A stretch of DNA of 48,882 nucleotides from Demequina iriomotensis (lineage in GTDB: Bacteria; Actinomycetota; Actinomycetes; Actinomycetales; Demequinaceae): the NCBI RefSeq assembly GCF_000971395.1, contig NZ_BBME01000022.1, positions 1-48,882 on the forward strand. The letters run 5' to 3'. Shown one piece after another: positions 1 through 6,956 of the stretch. Below the pieces are notes generated by a model, which saw only the letters and a program-made list of their open reading frames with translations, searched no databases and was not told the DNA's origin. Within the stretch, counting starts at the first letter, position 1. Every line of letters begins with the position of its first letter. The position numbers were made by a program, and so were the translations under genes.

Positions 1-141
1 GAGGGTGGCGTGGAGCTTGCGGCGGAACTGCTGGGGCACACGGACCCGAGGATCACGATCCAGCACTACATCAAGCCGCCCGAGATGGTGAATCCGGCGA
101 CGGCGGCGATGCTCGATCGGTTGTTCGCGAAGGACGAGTGA
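1..141 (+). CDS. Tyrosine recombinase/integrase, C-terminal end (partial)
   Basis: The first 46 codons of the window read in frame 1 to a TGA at 139-141 and give the end of a tyrosine recombinase. The segment LLGHTDPRITIQHYIKP matches the last catalytic block of the family: the H/W-box region (LGHTD), followed by the nucleophilic tyrosine in HYIKP. The rest of the gene lies left of the window, so neither the start nor the other catalytic residues can be seen. It ends 15 bases before the convergent ssb stop. It could be the element's own integrase or belong to a neighbouring element. In contrast to the broken integrase at 46.6 kb, the tyrosine is kept here. Identification as a tyrosine recombinase is fairly firm; its role is inferred. 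Confidence 0.8.
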   Translation, partial: EGGVELAAELLGHTDPRITIQHYIKPPEMVNPATAAMLDRLFAKDE

Positions 142-156
142 GGCGCGCCGGGGCCG

Positions 157-588
157 TCACGCCGTCAGCGTCGGGGGCGTGGGCTGGGTGACTGTCTCTT
201 CGGGCGCGGCCGACAGCTCCTGCTTGGCGCGGCGCGTGCGCTCGACGGTGTAGCTCGTGCGGGCGACGTCGTGTCCGATTCTCGCGGCGATGAACTCCTC
301 CGCGTCGGTCTCGACGCCGTCGGCGCCGACGCGGGTGAACCGGCGGATGCGCCCCTCGGCGATGAACCGATCGCCCTTGGCGAGGTGCTCGGCAGCGCGC
401 TCTGCGGTACGGCCGAAGACGACCAGGTCGTGGAACGTCGGCTCGAGCGGCGTGAAGGAGCCGTTCTCACCGCGGTGGAAGTGCTCCTGCCCGACGCGGA
501 CGTAGAGCCGGGCGTCGCCCCGCTCGGTGGCCGTGAGGGCCGGCTCGCTCACGATGAAGCCGGACAGTGATGCACGGGTGCGGAACAT
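157..588 (-). CDS. ssb: Single-stranded DNA-binding protein (first copy)
   Basis: This 143-residue protein has the OB-fold pattern of bacterial SSB: SLSGFIVSEPALT near the start, then ARLYVRVGQEH, a central HDLVVFGRTAERAAEHLAKGD block, and FIAEGRIRRF. The C-terminal tail is Thr/Pro-rich and lacks the acidic DDDxPF tip of chromosomal SSB, which is common in plasmid and ICE forms. The start is set at 588 because GGAGG lies eight bases upstream; a longer reading would include a leader with no SSB similarity. It should coat single-stranded transfer DNA during conjugation or on entry to the recipient. A paralogue lies at 2534-2962. Its leader carries a stem-loop and a sequence shared with the ardC leader. 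Confidence 0.85.
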   Translation of the reverse strand: MFRTRASLSGFIVSEPALTATERGDARLYVRVGQEHFHRGENGSFTPLEPTFHDLVVFGRTAERAAEHLAKGDRFIAEGRIRRFTRVGADGVETDAEEFIAARIGHDVARTSYTVERTRRAKQELSAAPEETVTQPTPPTLTA

Positions 589-613
589 GATGCCGCCCTC
601 CTTCTCGGTGGTC

Positions 614-648
614 GGCGTCGTGGTGACGCCTGTACCGATCAGGTGCGC
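614..648 (-). promoter_or_regulatory. Structured ssb leader (hairpin plus shared motif)
   Basis: Read on the minus strand, the ssb leader contains GCGCACCTGATCG (648-636), then a perfect six-base-pair hairpin GGCGTC/GACGCC with a five-base loop (630-614), then the ribosome-binding site. The same 13 bases occur at 21526-21514, at nearly the same distance (about 48 bases) from the ardC start. A related form, GCGCACCTGTTG, precedes the second ssb. This is seen directly; a regulatory or single-strand-promoter role is inference. Confidence 0.4.
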
Positions 649-781
649 GGCCGCGATCCGCAGTGGCTCCGCTAGGTAGTGCAACGTGCAGAGTCCTGTT
701 GCGTGACCGTGCCCGCTCGCGGGAGCCGCAGTCCCGCGACGGCGGGCGCATGGAGAAGTGCTGCGGCGCGCGAGGAGCCGA

Positions 782-862
782 GAGCGAGGTGACGAATGCG
801 TGCTCCATGGCGCGGTGGCGTGCAATGTCGGTGTCGGCTAACGCCGCCAAGTCGGGGTCTCG
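782..862 (-). pseudogene. DUF4913 gene remnant (last 27 residues only)
   Basis: On the minus strand this stretch reads RDPDLAALADTDIARHRAM then EHAFVTSL. It aligns residue by residue with the C-terminus of the intact DUF4913 protein at 1954-2523 (RDADFAAYVDADVARRRAL then EDAFIASL). Nothing upstream in the same frame resembles the rest of the protein, so it is a fragment. It shows that a second DUF4913 gene once lay beside the first ssb, which points to duplication of the ssb/DUF4913 pair followed by decay. Confidence 0.5.
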
Positions 863-1102
863 TTGGGGAGTGACGGCCGAGCACACCGGCTGTGCAGAGC
901 GCCCCCTGTTCAGATCGCAGCGCGGAGGGCTGATTGCGGTCAGGCTGGGAACCGCTGTTCGGGCGGTGCTTGTCGATGCACGATCGCCGTAGGCGGGTGG
1001 CATCAATGCGCACGCCGAGCAGGTCCCCGGAGCGATCTGAGGTCTGTGAAACATGCGCAGTCGACAGCTCCACTCGTTGGCGGCAGGGGTTGCTAGCGGC
1101 GG

Positions 1103-1663
1103 CTATCGCGTCGCGCGTGCTCGTCCCTCGGGCGTCAACCAGGCGACTCCGAAGTCGTCGTAGAGCTCGATACCGCGGTGCACATCGGCGAGATCGAAGA
1201 TCTCAGTGCGACCGAGGCTGTCCTGGCGGATCAAGCGAAAGTGCTTCTTGTACATCTCCTGCGGGTTTGCACCGCCCACCAGCAGGGCGAGGACAATCGC
1301 GACGTAGTCCGAAGCGTCGGTGCCGTCACGACGGGGACCGACTGTCGCCATCCGTGCCGCTGCAGTTAGAGGCGTGTGTCCCGTCCGCGAAGCCCGCGGA
1401 TTCGGGTCTGCGCCCCGTTCCAGCAGCCAGTGGACGGCCTCCAACTGAGCGTTGGAGGCGGCGTAGTACAGCACGGAGTCTCGGTCGCGGTCTTGGGCGT
1501 CAACACTCGCGCCTTCGGCGACGAGGTAGTCCATCGACGCAAGGTCGCCGCGACCCGCCGCGAACATCAGGTCCGTTGTTCGACCACTTCGTCGTGATCG
1601 CACGATCCATAGAACGAGCGCCAGAGCACCGATGACTGCTGCTGCGATAGAGATCTCAACCAC
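1103..1663 (-). CDS. Membrane-anchored ankyrin-repeat protein
   Basis: With a GTG start at 1663 (preceded by a GGGGGA stretch three bases away) the 186-residue product opens with a hydrophobic segment, EISIAAAVIGALALVLWIV, then RSRRSGR, as expected for a single membrane anchor with a cytoplasmic body. Two or three ankyrin-like repeats follow: TTDLMFAAGRGDLASMDYLV, then DRDSVLYYAASNAQLEAVHWLL, then RTGHTPLTAAARMA. The C-terminus has no recognised domain. Ankyrin repeats bind proteins; the partner is unknown. An ATG at 1711 in the same frame would add 16 residues before the anchor and is less likely. The gene is isolated, with no overlap to its neighbours, and looks like cargo. Confidence 0.6.
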   Translation of the reverse strand: MVEISIAAAVIGALALVLWIVRSRRSGRTTDLMFAAGRGDLASMDYLVAEGASVDAQDRDRDSVLYYAASNAQLEAVHWLLERGADPNPRASRTGHTPLTAAARMATVGPRRDGTDASDYVAIVLALLVGGANPQEMYKKHFRLIRQDSLGRTEIFDLADVHRGIELYDDFGVAWLTPEGRARATR

Positions 1664-1953
1664 TGTTCCCCCAACCCACCCAATTGCGCACCTGTCTGGC
1701 GCGCAGCGCAAAAGTACTGCGAGTGACGTCCTAGGGAACGTTGGACGCGCGCATCATTTCTGCCCGGCGCCCGATCTGGGCCCGCAGTCACTCACTAGCG
1801 CCGCGGTGTCCATGAGTGAGGGGCTATGCGCGTCGGCCGCAGTGGCGCCCAGCAGACCGAAGAGCCGCACGGGAATGTGTTGATATTCCGCGGCCCGACT
1901 TGGTCGGAGCGGTCGGCACGACGGGGTGACTGACGTGCACAGCGTTTGCGGCG

Positions 1954-2523
1954 TCACGCTGGCACGAGAGAGGCGATGAACGCGTCCTCCAGAGCACGGC
2001 GGCGAGCGACGTCCGCGTCGACGTAGGCAGCGAAGTCGGCGTCGCGGTCACGGATCACGACCTCGGTTGCTGAGTCGGGTAGAGGCTCGCCGGGCCAGGC
2101 GGCGACGCGGGTGGGACGATCGCGATCGAGCTTCGTCCCGCAGTCGGCGGTCCAGTTCCTGAGGCGCACACACGCGTCGTGAAAATCGCGATGCCACCCC
2201 AGCGGTGCCGACCCGTGCTGCTGAGGGTCGTACGCGCACAGCCAATGCAGGTGCAGCGCCGAGAGCTCCCAGACCAGTTCCCAGTGCCTGTGCCAGAAGG
2301 GCGGGAGCGTCGTGGGCCCGAGCGCGTAGGTCTCGCGTAGCCACTTCACCCAGGCATCGAGCTCGTTCCACTCGAACCGCGCGTCGGTCGACGTCAGGAG
2401 GTTCCAGTTCACCGGCCGCGGTGGCTCCATCGCCGACCCGTCGCCCTGGAGGTCCGCGGCGGCGCTCGCCTCGTACTCGGGCTCGTAGGCGCCAGGCACC
2501 TCGAAGTCATCCTCGCGCGTCAC
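1954..2523 (-). CDS. DUF4913-type protein of conjugative elements
   Basis: The 189-residue protein has an acidic N-terminus and a Trp/His-rich core (FEWNELDAWVKWL, FWHRHWELVWELSALHLHWL, GWHRDFHDACVRLRNWTADC) that resembles DUF4913 proteins found beside ssb and transfer genes of actinobacterial ICEs and plasmids. The function is not known. The GTG start at 2523 has GAGGGG just upstream and begins 10 bases after the ssb stop, so the two genes are probably co-transcribed. The longer reading upstream of 2523 only translates ssb in another frame. A fragment of a second copy survives at 782-862. The family assignment is from recall of the core pattern. Confidence 0.6.
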   Translation of the reverse strand: MTREDDFEVPGAYEPEYEASAAADLQGDGSAMEPPRPVNWNLLTSTDARFEWNELDAWVKWLRETYALGPTTLPPFWHRHWELVWELSALHLHWLCAYDPQQHGSAPLGWHRDFHDACVRLRNWTADCGTKLDRDRPTRVAAWPGEPLPDSATEVVIRDRDADFAAYVDADVARRRALEDAFIASLVPA

Positions 2524-2533
2524 GGTCAACCCC

Positions 2534-2962
2534 TCACAGGCTGACCGGTCGCGCCGCGGACGCAGCCGGCGCCGGGGCAGCGGGCTCGACGGCCTTGATG
2601 CGTCGGCGCTCGCGATCGACGGCGTACGCGGTACGCGCCGAGTCGTGGCCGAGTCGCTTGGCGACGAACTCCTCACCCGCGAGGGTCTGCTGGTCACGCT
2701 CGAACGTGAAGTTGCGAACGTAGCCCTCGGCGACGAATGCGTCGCCCTTGGCGAACATCTGAAACGCGCGCTCAGCCGTGCGGCGGAACATCACCAAGTC
2801 GTGGAAGGTCGTCTCGCCCTGGGTGAAGGACCCGTCGGCGTTGCGGTCGAAGTGCTCCTGCGCAACGCGCACGTAGAACCGCGCCTCACCCTTGGAATTG
2901 AACGACAACTGCGGGTCGGACGCGATGAATCCCGACAAGGATTCCTGGGTCTTGATCGACAT
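2534..2962 (-). CDS. ssb: Single-stranded DNA-binding protein (second copy)
   Basis: This 142-residue SSB paralogue shares the layout of the copy at 157-588: SLSGFIASDPQLSF, ARFYVRVAQEHFDR, FHDLVMFRRTAERAFQMFAKGD and FVAEGYVRNF, then an Ala/Pro-rich tail ending PVSL without the acidic tip. The start at 2962 follows AGGAGC at a spacing of about six. The two copies differ in many positions, so they are not a recent duplication. This copy is followed 10 bases later by the DUF4913 gene. Its leader contains GCGCACCTGTTGTCC at 3019-3005, related to the motif before the other ssb and ardC. Expected role: covering transfer-strand DNA and antagonising nucleases. Confidence 0.85.
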   Translation of the reverse strand: MSIKTQESLSGFIASDPQLSFNSKGEARFYVRVAQEHFDRNADGSFTQGETTFHDLVMFRRTAERAFQMFAKGDAFVAEGYVRNFTFERDQQTLAGEEFVAKRLGHDSARTAYAVDRERRRIKAVEPAAPAPAASAARPVSL

Positions 2963-3004
2963 TGCGGGCTCCTGCCTGACGCGCGGCCAAACCGACCGCT
3001 CCTT

Positions 3005-3019
3005 GGACAACAGGTGCGC
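3005..3019 (-). promoter_or_regulatory. Shared leader motif upstream of second ssb
   Basis: On the minus strand the sequence is GCGCACCTGTTGTCC, ending 43 bases before the ssb start. It matches GCGCACCTGATCG before the first ssb and ardC, and ACCTGTTGGCC found twice upstream of the 8898 gene. The role is unknown. Confidence 0.3.
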
Positions 3020-3337
3020 TTGGGTTCCCCGGCGGGAGCCCGGCACCGGCCCGCTTTCCTCCTCAGACTGTGGCCAGTTCCGCAGAGATTAGGACGGACC
3101 CCGGGTGCTGAGTCGAGATCTTGTGCATGCCCCGACTCGGAAGGCGTGCTTGGGTCGTGGCTTGCCAGCGACGGCCGTCGGTAGGTGTGGATCGGGCGTT
3201 TCGGAAGGTTCTCCTGACTTGCGTCACTCAGAGCAGGATGTGCAGCCCGACATTGAGTGGTGCAACCCGTGCAAGGGCTCGTGAATAGGCGTAGTGCGGC
3301 GCTTTCGAGCGCACCGATTTCAGCAGGCCGGTCGCGG

Positions 3338-3367
3338 TTGGCGTCCGCGCTAAGTCTCGATTAATAC
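3338..3367 (+). promoter_or_regulatory. Possible promoter for the 3413 gene
   Basis: TTGGCG (3338-3343) and TAATAC (3362-3367) are separated by 18 bases and lie about 45 bases before the GTG start. The spacing is slightly long but both hexamers are near the sigma-70/HrdB pattern. This is inference from pattern only. Confidence 0.3.
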
Positions 3368-3412
3368 CTGCTAGCCTCCGGAGCCGAAGAACTTGATCAC
3401 CAGGGAGTTGCT

Positions 3413-4207
3413 GTGCCTCTATCGGAACTCGACGTCGACAAACTCGCGCTCGCGATCAGTGCCGTCGCTACCGGAATCGCGTGGTGGGGTGCCCACCGCG
3501 GCGCGCGCTTGGGCCGAGAAGGTGTCGAGGCGGCTCGCAGCGCCAACGAGCTCGCCGTCGCAGCGAATGAATTGGCTGAGCGGGCCCAAGCTGCCGTCGT
3601 TGAGAGCCACGACGTCACCTGGGAGATTGCTGAGTCTGCGATCGACTACGTGTCGCTACGGAATCTGGGCACGTCTACTGCGTGCGAGGTCAGGCTATTG
3701 GTCCGAAGCAAGGGCGTAGATGAGATTGCCTACGTCGAGGTGGGTGATGTCGAGCCAGCGGCACTGCGTTCTGCCAAGGTCTCCGATTTCGGTTGTGATG
3801 CCGCCGAAGCGCTCGAACTGCTGAACCAGACCGAGGAGTACGCGAAGAACCTTGAGCAGGGGGCAGTAGCGCTAGATACGAGGCAATTCATGAATACTCT
3901 CTATAGTGGCGCCGGCAAGGCCGATGAGATCCCCGAAGAGTTCGAACTGTTTGACCTCGACGTATTCAAGGCGGAGGTTCGCCGGGAATTCGAGGAGCGA
4001 GTCGGGATGACTCCGGAGGCTGCGCGGTCTAGGCTCGGCGAGATTCAGCGGCAATTGCGGAGGCTCGAGATCGCCGTCCGATGGAAGAGCCTGAACGGAC
4101 GTGAGTTCGAGAAGACCTTCGAAAAGTACAGCTTTGAGAGCGGCTTCACCTCGCGGCGCAATTTGGAGGAGACGGTTGCTGAGCGCGCCGCGGTGGCGCC
4201 TCGCTAG
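3413..4207 (+). CDS. Unknown protein with N-terminal membrane segment
   Basis: I do not recognise this 264-residue protein. Residues 9-30 (DKLALAISAVATGIAWWGAH) form a likely membrane helix, followed by an Ala/Glu-rich helical stretch that could be coiled coil (VEAARSANELAVAANELAER). The middle section is a beta-rich domain with a LRNLGTSTACEVRLLV pattern, and the C-terminal third is charged and helical (ARSRLGEIQRQLRRLEIAVRW). The GTG start at 3413 is set by GGGAG seven bases upstream. Its wobble-position GC is visibly lower than that of the transfer genes, consistent with later-acquired cargo. It stands alone on its strand between ssb and virD4; a defence or sensing role is possible but unsupported. 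Confidence 0.6.
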   Translation: MPLSELDVDKLALAISAVATGIAWWGAHRGARLGREGVEAARSANELAVAANELAERAQAAVVESHDVTWEIAESAIDYVSLRNLGTSTACEVRLLVRSKGVDEIAYVEVGDVEPAALRSAKVSDFGCDAAEALELLNQTEEYAKNLEQGAVALDTRQFMNTLYSGAGKADEIPEEFELFDLDVFKAEVRREFEERVGMTPEAARSRLGEIQRQLRRLEIAVRWKSLNGREFEKTFEKYSFESGFTSRRNLEETVAERAAVAPR

Positions 4208-4560
4208 GCACCCGCTCGACCCGCCGGTGATTGGCGCGTCGCGCTGACCAGCCGGCGCGTCACCTGCGGCGATCCGTGAGTGCACACAGCCGATTCCCCG
4301 GTTGAGTTCATGCTCCGGTGGCCCGTCGTGATGTGCACTGGTCATGTCTTGGGGGAATGCTTCAGCCGTTGCGTCGTAGAACGGCGCGCGGCTTTTCAAG
4401 CTATCGGTCGATCGCGAGCAACTGTTCATGAGCGTTGTCCGGTGGTGGACCGCAGGGCGTTGCCCGGCGCGTCGAATGACGTGCCAAAGGTTGCGCGCGG
4501 CCCTGAGCTGGCGGCAACCGTGCACAAGTGGCATGCGCGCAGAATTGTTCCCAAGGCGCG
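4208..4560. other. Intergenic region, nothing recognised
   Basis: About 350 bases lie between two convergent genes. I see no convincing gene, strong hairpin or promoter; it probably holds both transcript ends. Confidence 0.4.
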
Positions 4561-6372
4561 TTAGTCGCAGGCCCAACGTGACGTAGGGGGCGATGCCGCT
4601 TCGGGGCTGACGCGGAAGAGTGCCTCGACCGCCGCCCGATCTGCCTTCAAGGTCGTAGCGTCCTGCCGTGTCGTCCATTCCCTCATCCGCGTGATGATCG
4701 GCGGCGCATTGCGCAGCAGCACCAGTGAGGTTCCGTAGGGGAGCGTGCGGATGGTGTCGGGCGGCATCACGGCGAGGCGGCGGACCGAACGCTGGTTGGC
4801 GCGGGAGCCGCGGTCGCCGTAGGTGATGGAGTCGGTGATCTCGTCACGCTCGCCGATGAGCGTGGAGAGCTCCTGGAGATCGCTGGAGCTCGACGCGCCG
4901 CCGAGGATGACCTTGGCGATGGAGGCGTCGGAGATCGCGGTAGCAGCGTCCCGGCCCCACCGGTCGCGCGCCTGGGCCATGGACTGGAGCACGGGCATCG
5001 TGGTGATGCCGGTGCCGCCACCCTCCGCCATCAGGACCGGTAGCGACGGCAGCGGAGCGAGGTTGCCGATCTCGTCCAGCGCCATGAGCAGCGGCGGGTC
5101 GAGGCGCGCGCCGGCGGAGCGAGCGGCCATCCGGCGCGCGGTCTCGATCAGGTCCTCGAGAAATGCTGCGACAAGCGAAGATGATGCGCCGGCGCCCGCG
5201 CCGGTGGCGAGCAAGTAGAGCGTGCCGGACTCGCGCAGGAACGCTTCGGGGTCGAAGTGCTCGTCCTCTTCCGGGCTGACGGCGTCGAGCACCCGGGGAT
5301 CGGCGAGCGCGCCAAGCGCGAGAGAGACGCCTTGCCAGATCGAGTCGCGGGTGCGCGGGTCTGATTCGGTCGTCGCTTGGAGCAGGTCGCCCCAAGCGGG
5401 CGCGGCACAGGGGTGGGACAGAAGGATTGCGACGGCCTCCTTTGCCGCGGCTGGGTCGAGGGTCCAGCGGAAGAGCTCGGTCGGAGTTCGGTGGTCGATG
5501 GCGGCGGCGTGCAGCATGGCCTGGAGTGCCATGCGCGTCTTGCCTTCCCAGAAGCCGCCGTTCTCGACGTTGGGGCCGGCGAGTCCTGTGCCGGCGGCGA
5601 GACCCTTGGCGCGGATCATCGCCGTCAGCGGCTGTTCGCAGCCACGCACCGGAGACCAACGGAGGCCGGCGGGCACGCCTGCGGCGAGCTGTTGCGGGTC
5701 GAACACCGCTACCGGGCCCTTTCGCGACCGGGCGCGCAGGGTCGCGGTGAGGTTGTCGGGCCGGGTGGAGGTGGTGACCACTGCGCCTGGCGCATCGAGG
5801 ATCGAGTTGATCACCAGGTGAGCGCCCTTGCCGGACCGGGGCGGGCCGATGACGAGGATCGAGTCCTCGACCGAGACCCAGACCTCCTTGCCGCGTGCGT
5901 GCCCGACCCTGTACCCGACGTCCGACGGTGCGGGTTTCGACAGCGAGGGCCGCAGGGTGGCGGCGCGCTTCAGGAGTGCGCGCTCCGACGCGGCGTGCGC
6001 CACTTCGGTCGGCGTGGCGATGCCCGCGATGTGGTTCGGATCGGCCCGTGAGTGGTGCTGGTGGTCGCGCACGAGCCGGAAGACGAGCCACGCGCCCACC
6101 GCGAGCACGGCGGTAAGGATCGCGACCGAAGTCCAGTACACGGCAGCGTTGAGGTTCGCCGAACCGAGAGCTACGCCCGGGTCACCCGCGTGGGTCAGCA
6201 CGCTGAGCCCAGCAGTGAGCCCGCCGGACGGTGGCTGCGCGCCAGAGACCCACGCCGCCACAGTCCCGGCGATGCGCAGCAACAAAGCGAACCCGGCGAC
6301 TCCTACAAGGCCGCCGAGGGCGATGTTTGTCAACCCGTCCCCCGAATCGGTGCCTACCCGCCCGCGGTTCAT
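4561..6372 (-). CDS. VirD4/TraG-type conjugative coupling ATPase
   Basis: The 603-residue protein is a type IV coupling protein that recruits the relaxase-DNA complex to the secretion channel. Two hydrophobic segments lie at about residues 15-45 and 77-100, a cytoplasmic ATPase follows. Walker A is GPPRSGKG (176-183). Walker B is LLMALDEIGN (428-437), followed by LPVLMAEGGGTGITTMPVLQ, which matches the TraM-recognition/TraD region of the TraG family. The start codon overlaps the stop of the upstream gene (ATGA), so translation is probably coupled. It is the last gene of the transfer operon. Length and motif order are normal for the actinobacterial family. Function by homology is well supported; the substrate specificity is inferred. 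Confidence 0.9.
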   Translation of the reverse strand: MNRGRVGTDSGDGLTNIALGGLVGVAGFALLLRIAGTVAAWVSGAQPPSGGLTAGLSVLTHAGDPGVALGSANLNAAVYWTSVAILTAVLAVGAWLVFRLVRDHQHHSRADPNHIAGIATPTEVAHAASERALLKRAATLRPSLSKPAPSDVGYRVGHARGKEVWVSVEDSILVIGPPRSGKGAHLVINSILDAPGAVVTTSTRPDNLTATLRARSRKGPVAVFDPQQLAAGVPAGLRWSPVRGCEQPLTAMIRAKGLAAGTGLAGPNVENGGFWEGKTRMALQAMLHAAAIDHRTPTELFRWTLDPAAAKEAVAILLSHPCAAPAWGDLLQATTESDPRTRDSIWQGVSLALGALADPRVLDAVSPEEDEHFDPEAFLRESGTLYLLATGAGAGASSSLVAAFLEDLIETARRMAARSAGARLDPPLLMALDEIGNLAPLPSLPVLMAEGGGTGITTMPVLQSMAQARDRWGRDAATAISDASIAKVILGGASSSSDLQELSTLIGERDEITDSITYGDRGSRANQRSVRRLAVMPPDTIRTLPYGTSLVLLRNAPPIITRMREWTTRQDATTLKADRAAVEALFRVSPEAASPPTSRWACD

Positions 6373-6956
6373 CTGAGCGTCCGCACCGCGCAGGTTGCCG
6401 ATGTGCGTCCGAACAGCAGCACTTCGTTTCCTTCGGAGCCGTTCGCCGCACCAGTGTCAACCGGCATGTGCACCGATCCATCGGCTCGCGCTCGGACATG
6501 CCGGACGATGATCGCGACGGCTACCTCCTCGCCGCCAAGGAAACCCGCCGCATCGTCCACCAACGCCGGCGCGGCGGCATCTTCGAGGACTGCCTGAGGA
6601 GCGGCGTCGGTGAGCACCGCGGAGGCGAAGACGAGAGGCACCTCGGCCTCGATGGGCTCGGCGACGATGTCGTCGAAGGTGCTGCCGTCTGCCTCGTGGA
6701 TCAGTACGCGGACCGGCGAGTTGCGCTCCCTGATGAGGCCATTCACAAGTGAGACGAGGTTGTGGCGCATCCACGCCGGGGCGAACGCCTCGGGTCGGTG
6801 CGGATGGCCGTCGACCGTGACCGTCATCTGTCCGTCGTCCGCGATGTGCGCGACCAGCAGGGGGAAGACGGGCGGTACCGGCACCGGGGCGTGAGTGTTG
6901 GCGGTCGGTTGCGCTCGTCCCTTGGAACGCCGCGTCGATGTCGGCATGAGGCTCAT
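6369..6956 (-). CDS. Conserved unknown protein between virB4 and virD4
   Basis: This 195-residue protein has a Pro-rich N-terminus and a core (FPLLVAHIADDGQMTVTVDG, AWMRHNLVSLVNGLIRER, PVRVLIHEADGSTFDDIV) that I recall only as an unnamed protein beside virD4 in related actinobacterial elements. No catalytic motif or membrane segment is visible. The ATG at 6956 shares one base with the virB4 stop (TGATG), and its own stop overlaps the virD4 start, so it is locked into the operon. The position suggests an accessory role in transfer, perhaps linking the ATPases, but this is inference. The same frame stays open far upstream, which is only a shadow of virB4. Confidence 0.65.
   Translation of the reverse strand: MSLMPTSTRRSKGRAQPTANTHAPVPVPPVFPLLVAHIADDGQMTVTVDGHPHRPEAFAPAWMRHNLVSLVNGLIRERNSPVRVLIHEADGSTFDDIVAEPIEAEVPLVFASAVLTDAAPQAVLEDAAAPALVDDAAGFLGGEEVAVAIIVRHVRARADGSVHMPVDTGAANGSEGNEVLLFGRTSATCAVRTLR

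Larger units (their letters stand above)
589..1102. other. Intergenic region with decayed sequence
   Basis: About 510 bases lie between ssb and the ankyrin gene. Apart from the ssb leader (614-648) and the DUF4913 fragment (782-862, minus), I see no gene with a convincing start, ribosome-binding site or family similarity. The open frames here look like products of high GC content. The stretch may be a decayed duplication of the ssb/DUF4913 neighbourhood. Confidence 0.4.
2963..3412. other. Intergenic region, no gene seen
   Basis: This 450-base stretch separates the minus-strand ssb/DUF4913 unit from the plus-strand gene at 3413. Besides the ssb leader motif and the possible plus-strand promoter at 3338-3367, I see no coding sequence, tRNA or repeat. 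It probably carries the divergent promoters. Confidence 0.4.

Noticed and set aside
4844..6091. A 415-codon minus-strand frame inside virD4
   Set aside because: The product is Arg/Pro-rich low-complexity sequence; the VirD4 frame has the Walker motifs.
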